Of a stretch of 64,000 bases of DNA, positions 52,534 to 61,223 are shown in pieces. The DNA comes from SGZJ01 sp949372955 (GTDB lineage Bacteria > Bacteroidota > Bacteroidia > Flavobacteriales > Flavobacteriaceae). The stretch is from positions 27,808 to 91,807 of the forward strand of contig CASIAX010000021.1 in assembly GCA_949372955.1 (NCBI GenBank), given 5' to 3'. Position numbers and translations under genes: made by a program. Every line of letters begins with the position of its first letter. Position 1 is the first letter of the stretch. The notes beneath the pieces were generated by a model, which saw only the letters and a list, made by a program, of their open reading frames with translations, searched no databases and was not told the DNA's origin.

Positions 52534-53439
52534 ATGAAAAAATTATTAATTGTTGGGACTGTAGCTTTTGATTCAATTAAAACTCCACATGGAGAAGTAA
52601 GTAGAATACTAGGTGGATCTGGAATGTACATTGGTATTTCATCATCTGTATTTAATATTGATAACTCGATTGTGTCAGTAGTTGGAGAAGATTTCCCAAC
52701 AAAATATTTATCGACTTTAAAAAATAAAAACATAGATATTTCTGGATTGGAAATTATAAAAGGTGGTAAAACATTTTTCTGGGAGGGTGTTTATCATGAC
52801 AATATGAACCATCGAGACACAATTACCACTGAATTGAATGTTTTGGCAGAATTTAGCCCATTAGTTCCAGAAAGTTATAAAAATTCAGAGATAGTTTTAT
52901 TGGGTAATTTACACCCAGCAATTCAATTAAGTGTTTTAGAGCAAATGAATTCTAAACCTCAGCTTGTGATATTAGACACGATGAATTATTGGATGGATAA
53001 TACTCTTGAAGAATTAATTAAAGTTATTTCAAAAGTTGATCTACTATGTATTAATGATCAAGAAGCAGAACAATTAACAGGAGAAGCTGATTTAAATTTA
53101 GCCGCAAAAAAAATATCTAAACTTGGTCCAAAGTATTTAATAATAAAAAAAGGTGAATTTGGATCAATATTATTCTCTGAAAACAATTACTACAACACTC
53201 CAGTATACCCAACAACTAAAGTAAAAGACCCTACCGGAGCAGGGGATACTTTCGCAGGTGGACTAACTGGTTATTTAGCTAGTTGCAAAGACATTACATT
53301 CGACGAAGTTAAAAAAGGAGTTTTATACGGAACTGCGTTAGCCTCTTTTTGTATAGAAGGTTTTGGGCCTAATAACATCATGAATTTAGACATTAATTTA
53401 ATCGAAGAAAGGGTTTTGAAAATTAAAAGTTTAAAATAA
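52534..53439 (+). CDS. PfkB family carbohydrate/nucleoside kinase
   Basis: The 301-residue ribokinase-fold kinase has the N-terminal motif GGSGMYIGISSSVF near 28 (substrate side) and the C-terminal PfkB signature DPTGAGDTFAGGLTGYLA near 232, with the catalytic Asp in GAGD. The substrate (sugar, nucleoside or other) is not clear from sequence. It is located between rnhA and purF in the purine cluster, which is consistent with a nucleoside substrate but does not prove it. Confidence 0.93.
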   Translation: MKKLLIVGTVAFDSIKTPHGEVSRILGGSGMYIGISSSVFNIDNSIVSVVGEDFPTKYLSTLKNKNIDISGLEIIKGGKTFFWEGVYHDNMNHRDTITTELNVLAEFSPLVPESYKNSEIVLLGNLHPAIQLSVLEQMNSKPQLVILDTMNYWMDNTLEELIKVISKVDLLCINDQEAEQLTGEADLNLAAKKISKLGPKYLIIKKGEFGSILFSENNYYNTPVYPTTKVKDPTGAGDTFAGGLTGYLASCKDITFDEVKKGVLYGTALASFCIEGFGPNNIMNLDINLIEERVLKIKSLK

Positions 53440-53473
53440 CTCTGTTTTTTTAGATTTTTGTGAAAATTGATTC

Positions 53474-53481
53474 TATTTTTG
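53474..53481 (+). promoter_or_regulatory. Bacteroidota -7 box for the PurF-family gene
   Basis: TATTTTTG, exact TAnnTTTG, 28 nt before the ATG. Confidence 0.5.
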
Positions 53482-53509
53482 TGTTTTAACAACACCCTAA
53501 TATATCTTA

Positions 53510-55405
53510 ATGAGTGATGCTTTAAAACATGAATGTGGTATTGCCCACATTAGACTTCTCAAACCTTTAGAGTATTACAAAAAAAAGTATGGTACAGCAT
53601 TTTATGGAATAAATAAAATGTACTTGTTGATGGAAAAGCAACACAACAGAGGACAAGACGGTGCAGGTTTTGCAAGTATTAAGTTTGATGTTGATCCCGG
53701 GGAAAGATACATTAGTAGAGTTAGGTCAATTGAACAGCAACCTATTCAAGATGTTTTTTCAAAAATTAATAATAGAATTAACGAAGTCTTAGAAAACAAT
53801 CCAGCTTTAAAGGAGGATGTTTCTCTTCAAAAAAAACATATTCCATATATTGGTGAAGTCATGCTTGGTCATGTTAGGTATGGAACTTTTGGTAAAAATA
53901 GTGTTGAAAGTGTACATCCATTTTTACGACAAAATAACTGGAAACACAGAAATTTAATTTTGGCTGGAAACTTTAATATGACTAATGTTAAAGATTTATT
54001 TAACAATCTAGTCGAATTAGGCCAGCACCCCAAGGAATACACTGACACAATTACCATAATGGAGAAAATTGGTCATTTTTTAGATGCTCAAGTTAGAAAA
54101 ATTTATAAGGATTTAAAAAAAGAAGGCTTCACTAAATCACAATGCTCTCCCTTAATTACCGAAAGAATAAAAGTTGGTAAAATATTAAAGAAATCTTCTA
54201 AAGATTGGGATGGTGGATATGTCATAGGAGGAATGATTGGTCATGGAGATTCGTTTATCCTTAGAGATCCTGCAGGGATAAGGCCTGCGTTTTATTACAA
54301 AGATGAAGAGGTTATAGTAGTTGCCTCAGAAAGACCAGCTATTCAAACCGCCTTCAATCTCAAGTTAGACGATATAAACGAAGTTCCACCTGGAAATGCA
54401 TTATTGATAAATAGAAAAGGCGAACTGACTATAAAAGAGATTCTTAAGCCAACAGAAAGAAAATCATGTTCATTTGAAAGAATTTATTTTTCTAGAGGTA
54501 GTGATGCAGATATTTATAAAGAGCGTAAAGAATTGGGGAAATTAATAATGCCTACAATTCTAAAAGAACTTAATTATGATATTAATAACTCTGTATTTTC
54601 TTATATCCCTAATACTGCAGAAACATCATTTTATGGAATGGTTGAAAGTGTTGATAATTATTTAATTAATAAAAAAACTAAAGAAATATTAAATAATAAA
54701 AATATTTCTAAAGAAAAAATAATAGAAGTATTAAGTGAAAGAGCGAGAATTGAAAAAATCGCTATTAAAGATGTTAAGCTTAGAACCTTCATTACTGAAG
54801 ACAGTAGTAGAGATGATCTTGTTGAGCATGTTTATGACATTACTTATGGCGTAATAAAAAAAACGGATACATTAGTTATAATAGATGATAGTATCGTTAG
54901 AGGCACTACACTTAAAAAGAGTATTCTAAAAATGCTAGACCGTCTTCGTCCTAAAAAAATAATTGTAGTTTCATCTGCTCCTCAAATTAGATATCCAGAT
55001 TGTTACGGTATTGATATGGCAAATTTAGAAAGTCTAATCGCTTTTAAAGCCTTATTGGCACTTCTTAAAGATTCCGATCAATATTCAGTTATAAATAAGA
55101 CTTACAAAAAGTGTAAAGAGCAAGAGTCCTTGTCTGATGCAAAATTGATAAATTATGTTCAGGATGTGTATGCCTTATTTACAGCTGATGAAATATCTGA
55201 CAAAATCACAACTCTACTTAGTACAGACGTTGTAAATTCTGATGTAAAAATCATATTCCAGTCTATCGAAAATCTTCACAAAGCATGCCCTGAAAATTTA
55301 GGGGATTGGTATTTCACTGGAAATTATCCAACTAATGGCGGGAATAGGGTAGTAAATAATGCTTTCATTAACTTTTACGAAGGGAATAAAAAAAGAGCCT
55401 ATTAA
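53510..55405 (+). CDS. purF: Amidophosphoribosyltransferase family protein, long Bacteroidota form
   Basis: The 631-residue protein has an N-terminal class II glutamine amidotransferase domain with nucleophile Cys9 (HECGIAHI), and QHNRGQDGAGFAS near 44, then a C-terminal phosphoribosyltransferase domain with PRPP motif VIIDDSIVRGTT near 460 and YGIDMANLESLIAF near 501. The enzyme makes phosphoribosylamine, the first step of purine synthesis. It is about 130-160 residues longer than standard PurF, mainly by inserts between the motifs. Bacteroidota commonly carry this long version beside a standard PurF, so it may be a second, divergent copy. Context with purN supports a purine role. Confidence 0.88.
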   Translation: MSDALKHECGIAHIRLLKPLEYYKKKYGTAFYGINKMYLLMEKQHNRGQDGAGFASIKFDVDPGERYISRVRSIEQQPIQDVFSKINNRINEVLENNPALKEDVSLQKKHIPYIGEVMLGHVRYGTFGKNSVESVHPFLRQNNWKHRNLILAGNFNMTNVKDLFNNLVELGQHPKEYTDTITIMEKIGHFLDAQVRKIYKDLKKEGFTKSQCSPLITERIKVGKILKKSSKDWDGGYVIGGMIGHGDSFILRDPAGIRPAFYYKDEEVIVVASERPAIQTAFNLKLDDINEVPPGNALLINRKGELTIKEILKPTERKSCSFERIYFSRGSDADIYKERKELGKLIMPTILKELNYDINNSVFSYIPNTAETSFYGMVESVDNYLINKKTKEILNNKNISKEKIIEVLSERARIEKIAIKDVKLRTFITEDSSRDDLVEHVYDITYGVIKKTDTLVIIDDSIVRGTTLKKSILKMLDRLRPKKIIVVSSAPQIRYPDCYGIDMANLESLIAFKALLALLKDSDQYSVINKTYKKCKEQESLSDAKLINYVQDVYALFTADEISDKITTLLSTDVVNSDVKIIFQSIENLHKACPENLGDWYFTGNYPTNGGNRVVNNAFINFYEGNKKRAY

Positions 55406-55417
55406 ATTAATAGACTC
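55388..55417 (-). terminator. Possible sod-side terminator overlapping the PurF-gene stop
   Basis: Arms GAGCCTATT and AATAGACTC (one mismatch) around AAATT. On the minus strand the hairpin is followed by seven T. It would stop minus-strand transcripts from sod that pass the first terminator. Confidence 0.45.
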
Positions 55418-55550
55418 CTATCTCCAATATTTAAACATTTTCCTCTAATATCTAAACAAGTTAAACTTTATATTTAAGTGTTTACATTGCTCTCTACATA
55501 TATTTGAGCTTTCACTTTATAATTTCTTATTAAGTGATTTGATTTGGGGG

Positions 55551-55578
55551 AAAAAGGCGGACTATGTCCGTCTTTTTT
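55551..55578. terminator. Bidirectional terminator between the PurF gene and sod
   Basis: Arms AAAAAGGCGGAC and GTCCGTCTTTTTT around TAT form a GC-centred stem with A-run and T-run flanks on both strands. It lies between two convergent genes, so it can serve both. Confidence 0.9.
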
Positions 55579-55580
55579 AT

Positions 55581-56186
55581 TTATCTATTTAAATATTTGT
55601 TTTCAACTACTTTCCAGTTTATTAAATTCATAAAAGCAGAAATATAGTCAACCCTTCTATTTTGATAATTTAAGTAATAAGCATGTTCCCAAACATCAAG
55701 ACCTAAAATTGGTGTTCCTCCACATCCAATAGATGGCATAAGCGGATTGTCTTGATTTGCGGTTCCACAAACTTCAAGTGATCCATTAGGCATTACACAA
55801 AGCCAAGCCCATCCTGAACCAAACTGAGTAGCTGCAGCTTTAGAAAATTGATCTTTAAATGAATCAAATGATCCGAAAGAGCTATTGATTGAATCTAGTA
55901 AAGTCCCTGAAAGCTCTTTGCTATCGACAGGTGAAATTACTTCCCAAAATAATTTGTGGTTATAAAAACCACCAGCATTATTTCTTAACGCTTTATTGTT
56001 CAAGTCTAAATCAGACAAAATAGATTCAATTGAACTTGATTCTAAATCAGTACCATTGATAGCATTATTTAAATTATTAGTGTATCCATTGTGGTGTTTA
56101 GAGTGGTGAATCTCCATTGTTCGTGCATCAATTGAAGGCTCTAAAGCATCATATGAAAAGTTAAGTTCAGGTAATTTAAATCCCAT
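55581..56186 (-). CDS. Superoxide dismutase (Fe/Mn family)
   Basis: The 201-residue cytoplasmic dismutase converts superoxide to peroxide and oxygen. The ATG at 56186 gives the usual start MGFKLPELNFSYDALEP; an in-frame upstream extension of 13 codons has no family match. Metal ligands are in MEIHHSKHHNGY (His) near 23-34, NHKLFWEVISP (His) near 72, and DVWEHAYYLNYQNRR (Asp, His) near 165-179. Fe versus Mn cannot be decided here. Terminators flank its 3' end. Confidence 0.96.
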   Translation of the reverse strand: MGFKLPELNFSYDALEPSIDARTMEIHHSKHHNGYTNNLNNAINGTDLESSSIESILSDLDLNNKALRNNAGGFYNHKLFWEVISPVDSKELSGTLLDSINSSFGSFDSFKDQFSKAAATQFGSGWAWLCVMPNGSLEVCGTANQDNPLMPSIGCGGTPILGLDVWEHAYYLNYQNRRVDYISAFMNLINWKVVENKYLNR

Positions 56187-56222
56187 TATATTGTTTTTTA
56201 AGATTAATACATATTTAATATA

Positions 56223-56230
56223 CAAATTTA
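56223..56230 (-). promoter_or_regulatory. Bacteroidota -7 box for sod
   Basis: On the minus strand TAAATTTG, exact TAnnTTTG, 36 nt upstream of the sod ATG. The adjacent 17-bp inverted repeat at 56251-56289 lies just upstream of this promoter. Confidence 0.5.
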
Positions 56231-56250
56231 CAAAAAGGATTATTAATAAG

Positions 56251-56289
56251 TTATATAGATTACTTAATTTGCTTAAGTAATCTATATAA
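56251..56289. repeat. Perfect 17-bp inverted repeat at the addA start
   Basis: Arms 56251-56267 (TTATATAGATTACTTAA) and 56273-56289 are exact reverse complements around the 5-nt loop TTTGC. The right arm ends one base before the TTG start codon at 56291. Not a terminator: both neighbouring genes point away. It could be an operator for sod and addA, or an mRNA hairpin limiting addA translation. Confidence 0.93.
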
Positions 56290-56290
56290 G

Positions 56291-59200
56291 TTGGAACATT
56301 TTTATAACATATACAATGCGTCTGCAGGAAGCGGCAAAACTTTTAACCTAGTTAAGGAATATTTAAAAATATTACTTACAAATGATTCAAATGATTCCTA
56401 TAAGAAAATTCTTTGCATAACATTTACTAATAAAGCAGTAAATGAAATGAAGAGTAGAATAATTGAAAGCTTAAATGAGCTAACCAAAATAGATAAAACA
56501 CTAAAAAACAACCCTCTTTTAGAGTTGATTAAAAAAGAGACTGGGTTAACTAGCGAACAGATTCAATTAAAGTCTATATCAATACTTAAGTCAATATTGA
56601 TAAACTATGCTTCGTTTGAAGTTTCAACAATAGATAAGTTTACACAAAAAATTATTAGGAGTTTTGCCTACGAAATAAAATTACCGATAAATTATGAGGT
56701 AGAAATAAAATCTAAAGATTTGCTTGAAGAAGCAACTGCTAAACTAATTTCTCAAGCTGGCATAAAAAAAGAATTGACAAATGTGCTTATAAACTTTTCA
56801 TTTGAAAAATCTGGAAATGATAAAAGCTGGGATATTGAATATGACTTGAATAATATTTCTAAATTAATATTAAGTGAAAATCACATTAAAAAAATAAGCG
56901 AATTAAATAAAAAAGATTTAGCTGATTTCGAAAATTTAAAAAAAACAATTGATGTTTCTAAATTAGAAATTGAGACTAAAATATTGGAAGAATCTGAGGT
57001 GTGTTTAAACATAATATACTCTAACAATTTAGTGGATAATGATTTTCTAAGTCAGGCATTACCTAAACATTTAAAAAAAATAAAATCTAAGAATTTTAAT
57101 TCTCTATACTCAAGTCAGCTAGAGAAAAATTTAAAAAACGGTTATTTATATAAAAAATCCTTAGATCAAGATAAAAAAAACATTATTGACTCTATAAAAG
57201 AAGATATATACACCCATTTTATAAACATTAAAAAAAATGTTTATAAATTAAAATATTATCAAAATATAGAATCTAATAATAGACCTTTGTCAATCCTTAG
57301 GTACATAAATTCGGAACTTGAGAGTATAAAAAAAGAAAGAAATATCATTCTTATTTCGGAATTTAATAGAATCGTAAATAGCCAAATTAAAAATCAGCCT
57401 GCTCTTTTTATATATGAAAAAATTGGTGTTAAGTACAAACATTTTTTTATAGATGAATTTCAAGACACATCCATTTTACAATGGAATAATTTAATTCCAT
57501 TAATAGAAAACTCTCTTTCCTCTGAAGAGTCTTCATTAACAATTTCAGGAGATATTAAACAAGCTATTTACAGGTGGAGGGGAGGCGAACCTGAACAGTT
57601 ACTAAGACTTTGCAGCAATAATTCTGACTTTTTTATTAATAGTAATGTTATCGAATTAGGGACTAATTACAGGAGTAAAGACGAAATAATAAAGTTCAAT
57701 AATTTATTTTTTAACCATATAGGAGAAAACGTTTTTTCATCTGAAATTCACAAAAATATTTATATTAATTGTACTCAAAAATCTAATGGCAATAAAGGGG
57801 GATATGTTGGAGTAAATATATTAAAGCCATTAGAAACCATAACAAAAGAAAAGTCCTATAATGAAAGGATAAAGCAAATTATTGAAGAAAGTTTAAATAA
57901 TAATTATCAGCTAAAAGATATCTGTGTTTTAGTGAGAACAAATAATCAGGGAATTGAAATCTCAGATTATTTAAATAGTGAAAATATAGAAATTGTTTCT
58001 TCAGAAACTTTATTAATGAGTAAATCTGAAGAAGTTAAGTTTATTGTTGAAGTATTAAAGTTTTGCACAAATCCAAACATCATGAGTGCAAAATTAAATA
58101 TTATAAACTTTTTATTTAATAAAAATAAGATAGAAGGTCCTAGACATGACTTTATTAAAAAGCTAATAGCAAAAAATAAAAAGGAGTTTTTTACAGATCT
58201 AGAATTAGCATTTGACACCTCTATTTTGACAAAATCATCTCTTTATGAGGGAATTGAGTATATTATATTTTCATTTAATCTTTCTGATAAGTCAAATAGT
58301 TACATCCAATATTTTTTAGATTTTGCATTTGATTATTCTAACAATAATTTTGCCAACATCTTAGATTTTATAATTCACTATGACTCTAAAAAAGATAGTC
58401 TAAGTGTTGTAGCTCCAGAGGAAAGCAACGCCATCAATATAATGACTATTCATAAATCAAAAGGTCTAGAATTCCCGATATTAATATACGCATATGCAGA
58501 TATTGATATCTATAAAGAAAAGGACGCGAAAGAATGGTACCCTGTAAACAATAAAGATTTTAATGGGTTTGATAGCTTACTCTTAAATTTTAATAAAGAC
58601 TTTGAACAGTTTGAAAGCATTGGGAAATCTATTTATGATAATCATTTAATGGATCAAGAGTTGGATAGCATCAACCTATTATATGTTGCTTTAACTAGAG
58701 CAGAAAACGAACTACACATTATATGTTCCAATTCAATTAATTCTAAAGGAGAGGAAAACATTAATAAGTACTCAGGAATGCTTATTAACTATTTAAAAAA
58801 GAATAAAATATGGAGTGAGAATAATGAACTCTTTGAGTTTGGTGAAAAAAAGAAAAAAGAAAAAATAAACCATCTCTTAAGTTCATCTTTAATTGAAGAT
58901 TTTATTATTAATCCAAAAGAAATTCATAATATCAATATTGATGCAAAATCTGCAAAAATATGGGGGACAAATATGCAAAGGGCTATAGATGATGGTAATT
59001 TATTACATGAAATAATGTCAAATATAAAATCTATTTCGGATTTAGAGAAAGTGATCCAGGAGTTTTATGAGAATGGTACATTAGATTTAAAAACTAAAGA
59101 AAAGTACAGAAATTTAATAACTAATATTTTAGAACACAAAGAACTTAAGCAATACTATTCTGCAGGGTTAAAGTCTTATAACGAAAGGGAAATAATTATA

Positions 59201-59407
59201 AAAAATAGTGAGCCAATTAGAGCAGACAGAATAGTTTTTTCTACAGCCAAAGAGATTTGTATAATCGACTATAAGACGGGGAAATTAAAAAAAGAAGACT
59301 ATGAACAACTTAATAGCTACGAAGATATTTTAGTGGATATGGGATATAAAGTAAAAAATAAAATTTTAATAAATACCGTAGGTAAAGTAAATGTTGTAAG
59401 TTTTTAA
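56291..59407 (+). CDS. addA: AddA-like UvrD/RecB-type helicase-nuclease
   Basis: The 1038-residue protein has superfamily 1A helicase motifs in order: Walker A ASAGSGKTFNL at residues 10-20, Walker B FFIDEFQDTSILQW near 390, GDIKQAIYRWRGG near 420, NYRSKDEI near 457, TIHKSKGLEFPILI near 719 and LLYVALTRAENELHI near 797. The C-terminus holds a RecB-type nuclease (LLHEIM, RADRIVF, then IIDYKTGK near 998). It would resect double-strand breaks with the AddB partner encoded at 61224. The start is TTG: the family core begins within 10 residues and no ATG is available upstream. A perfect hairpin ends one base before this codon. Confidence 0.9.
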   Translation: MEHFYNIYNASAGSGKTFNLVKEYLKILLTNDSNDSYKKILCITFTNKAVNEMKSRIIESLNELTKIDKTLKNNPLLELIKKETGLTSEQIQLKSISILKSILINYASFEVSTIDKFTQKIIRSFAYEIKLPINYEVEIKSKDLLEEATAKLISQAGIKKELTNVLINFSFEKSGNDKSWDIEYDLNNISKLILSENHIKKISELNKKDLADFENLKKTIDVSKLEIETKILEESEVCLNIIYSNNLVDNDFLSQALPKHLKKIKSKNFNSLYSSQLEKNLKNGYLYKKSLDQDKKNIIDSIKEDIYTHFINIKKNVYKLKYYQNIESNNRPLSILRYINSELESIKKERNIILISEFNRIVNSQIKNQPALFIYEKIGVKYKHFFIDEFQDTSILQWNNLIPLIENSLSSEESSLTISGDIKQAIYRWRGGEPEQLLRLCSNNSDFFINSNVIELGTNYRSKDEIIKFNNLFFNHIGENVFSSEIHKNIYINCTQKSNGNKGGYVGVNILKPLETITKEKSYNERIKQIIEESLNNNYQLKDICVLVRTNNQGIEISDYLNSENIEIVSSETLLMSKSEEVKFIVEVLKFCTNPNIMSAKLNIINFLFNKNKIEGPRHDFIKKLIAKNKKEFFTDLELAFDTSILTKSSLYEGIEYIIFSFNLSDKSNSYIQYFLDFAFDYSNNNFANILDFIIHYDSKKDSLSVVAPEESNAINIMTIHKSKGLEFPILIYAYADIDIYKEKDAKEWYPVNNKDFNGFDSLLLNFNKDFEQFESIGKSIYDNHLMDQELDSINLLYVALTRAENELHIICSNSINSKGEENINKYSGMLINYLKKNKIWSENNELFEFGEKKKKEKINHLLSSSLIEDFIINPKEIHNINIDAKSAKIWGTNMQRAIDDGNLLHEIMSNIKSISDLEKVIQEFYENGTLDLKTKEKYRNLITNILEHKELKQYYSAGLKSYNEREIIIKNSEPIRADRIVFSTAKEICIIDYKTGKLKKEDYEQLNSYEDILVDMGYKVKNKILINTVGKVNVVSF

Positions 59408-59720
59408 TTAACGTTAAGTCTACAAAAAAGACATTATTAATATACTTTTAAGTAAAATAGATGTTATCTGATATAACTTCAAGGATATTCATTATGGTTT
59501 AGATTTAATGAGAAAAATTAAGCTTAAACTAAGCTACAATTTTCATAATTAACTGATTTTTAGATAAATAACCTTTAAGTATTACGTTGTAGTTTACTCT
59601 GAAAAATAAAATTTTTGATCAAGAATACTAAATAAACCGTGTTTTTTTGTTTCTATATGATAATAAATATGGGAAAAAATCATATTTTTGCAATAACTAA
59701 GAAAATTAAATTATAATATT
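59408..59720 (+). other. 313-nt gap between addA and the OmpA gene
   Basis: No open frame of note and no tRNA- or rRNA-like structure seen. The stretch is AT-rich with weak short dyads only and no T-tracted hairpin for addA. Near the right end lies the OmpA -7 box (59683-59690). It may hold a long leader or an unrecognised small RNA; nothing in the sequence shows it directly. Confidence 0.5.
59683..59690 (+). promoter_or_regulatory. Bacteroidota -7 box for the OmpA-family gene
   Basis: TATTTTTG, exact TAnnTTTG, 30 nt before the ATG; TTTG at 59646-59649 is 33 nt upstream of it. Confidence 0.6.
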
Positions 59721-61142
59721 ATGAAAAAATTTAGCAAACTATTGTTAGTGCTTTTAATAACAATTAGTTACACAAACATTCAATCTCAAGACAACAATAA
59801 CCCTTGGCAATTCTCATTTGGTTTGAACGCTGTTGATTTAGATGCGGATGAAAATACTCAGTTTGATGAGTACTTTGCAGTAAATGAAAACTGGAACATA
59901 TCTGATGGTATGTCTATGTTTACTCTGTCTAAGTATTTGGGAGATAATATATCACTTGGTCTTAGCGGATCTGTGAACCAAATATCAAATTTTGCAGATG
60001 GTGCTGAGTTTATAAATGACGTAAAATACTTTGCAAGTGATTTGATGCTTAAATATAGTTTAGCTGAAGCGCTTAACATGAAAAAAATGGAACCATTTGT
60101 TGGAGTTGGTTTAGGTAAAACATGGATGGACTCTCAATTCTGGATGACTTCAAATGCAAGTATTGGAATGAATTACTGGTTTAATGATGTATGGGGTTTA
60201 ACTGCTCAGGTGGATTATAAACTTAATCTGTCTGAAAACGGAAGAGGAAATACGCCGTTAGCAATATCACCAGGTACAACAGGTGAACTTTACCCAATAA
60301 TTGATGAAGGTGGTAGTATGAGATACTCAGTTGGATTTTCTGTAAAATTCGGTGGTATAGATACTGATGGTGATGGTGTTTATGACAAACATGATGCTTG
60401 TCCAGACGTTGCAGGATTAGAAGAATTTAATGGTTGCCCAGATTCTGATGGTGATGGAATAAAAGATAGTGAAGATACTTGTCCTTTATTAGCAGGTTCT
60501 TTAGAATTTGATGGATGTCCTGACTCTGACGGAGATGGAATATCTGACAACAAAGATGCTTGCCCTAACAAAGCTGGCTTAGCTTCTTTAGATGGTTGCC
60601 CTGACTCTGACGGTGACAAAATTACAGACTCTAGAGATAAATGTCCAAATGTTGCTGGTCCTAAAGAAAATGGAGGATGTCCATGGCCTGATAGTGATGG
60701 AGATAGTGTTTTAGATAAAGACGATGACTGTCCTTCTGAAGCAGGAACAGTTGCAAACAATGGTTGTCCTGAGATTTATCCAAGTGATGAAGCTCTTGCT
60801 CAACTAGTAGAGTATTCAAGAACTATAAACTTTGCATTTGATTCTGCAAAATTTACGGATGGAACTCCTCCTGTATTAGATGCAATTGTTGAAATATTAG
60901 TAGCTTATCCTAAAGCAAACTTTTCTGTTGAAGGGCATTGCGATAGCAAAGGGTCTACTAAGGTAAATCAAAAAATATCTGACAAAAGATCTAATGCAGT
61001 CGTAGAGTACTTAACTAATAGTGGTATTGCTAATTCAAGACTTACTGCTAAAGGATTTGGTGAATCTATGCCAATTGATACAAACAATACAATGGCTGGA
61101 AGAGCTAACAATAGAAGAGTAGAAATTCTTCTAGTTAAATAA
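59721..61142 (+). CDS. OmpA family protein with thrombospondin type 3 repeats
   Basis: The 473-residue outer-membrane protein has a signal peptide (about 1-22), an eight-strand-type beta-barrel domain (about 25-210), five calcium-binding thrombospondin type 3 repeats (about 212-350, each with the D-x-D-G-D-G-x-x-D plus Cys-Pro pattern) and a C-terminal OmpA peptidoglycan-binding domain (about 365-473, with INFAFDSAKF, VEGHCDSKGS and KGFGESMPI-ANNRRVEI). It anchors the outer membrane to peptidoglycan; calcium stiffens the linker. A strong -7 box and terminator suggest high, independent expression. It sits between addA and addB, to which it has no known functional link. Confidence 0.95.
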   Translation: MKKFSKLLLVLLITISYTNIQSQDNNNPWQFSFGLNAVDLDADENTQFDEYFAVNENWNISDGMSMFTLSKYLGDNISLGLSGSVNQISNFADGAEFINDVKYFASDLMLKYSLAEALNMKKMEPFVGVGLGKTWMDSQFWMTSNASIGMNYWFNDVWGLTAQVDYKLNLSENGRGNTPLAISPGTTGELYPIIDEGGSMRYSVGFSVKFGGIDTDGDGVYDKHDACPDVAGLEEFNGCPDSDGDGIKDSEDTCPLLAGSLEFDGCPDSDGDGISDNKDACPNKAGLASLDGCPDSDGDKITDSRDKCPNVAGPKENGGCPWPDSDGDSVLDKDDDCPSEAGTVANNGCPEIYPSDEALAQLVEYSRTINFAFDSAKFTDGTPPVLDAIVEILVAYPKANFSVEGHCDSKGSTKVNQKISDKRSNAVVEYLTNSGIANSRLTAKGFGESMPIDTNNTMAGRANNRRVEILLVK

Positions 61143-61179
61143 AGACTATTGTTTTAAAATTCTTTTAGAATTATAAATT

Positions 61180-61213
61180 AAAAAAACGCTTCTTATATAA
61201 GAAGCGTTTTTTA
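61180..61213 (+). terminator. Intrinsic terminator after the OmpA gene, directly before addB
   Basis: Arms AAAAAACGCTTCTTA and TAAGAAGCGTTTTTT meet around a short AT centre. The T-run ends about 11 nt before the addB ATG, so addB lies immediately behind it. Confidence 0.92.
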
Positions 61214-61223
61214 TTTTTATGAA

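Noticed and set aside
56187..56225. Longer superoxide dismutase start at 56225
   Set aside because: The ATG at 56186 matches the normal N-terminus; the upstream codons are AT-rich leader near the -7 box.
56251..56289. Reading the 17-bp palindrome as a sod terminator
   Set aside because: sod is transcribed away from it, and no T-tract follows on either strand.
60380..60760. 126-codon antisense frame with a Ser-Pro-Ser-Glu-Ser-Gly repeat pattern
   Set aside because: It is the reverse reading of the calcium-binding thrombospondin type 3 repeats of the OmpA gene; the repetition is inherited from those.
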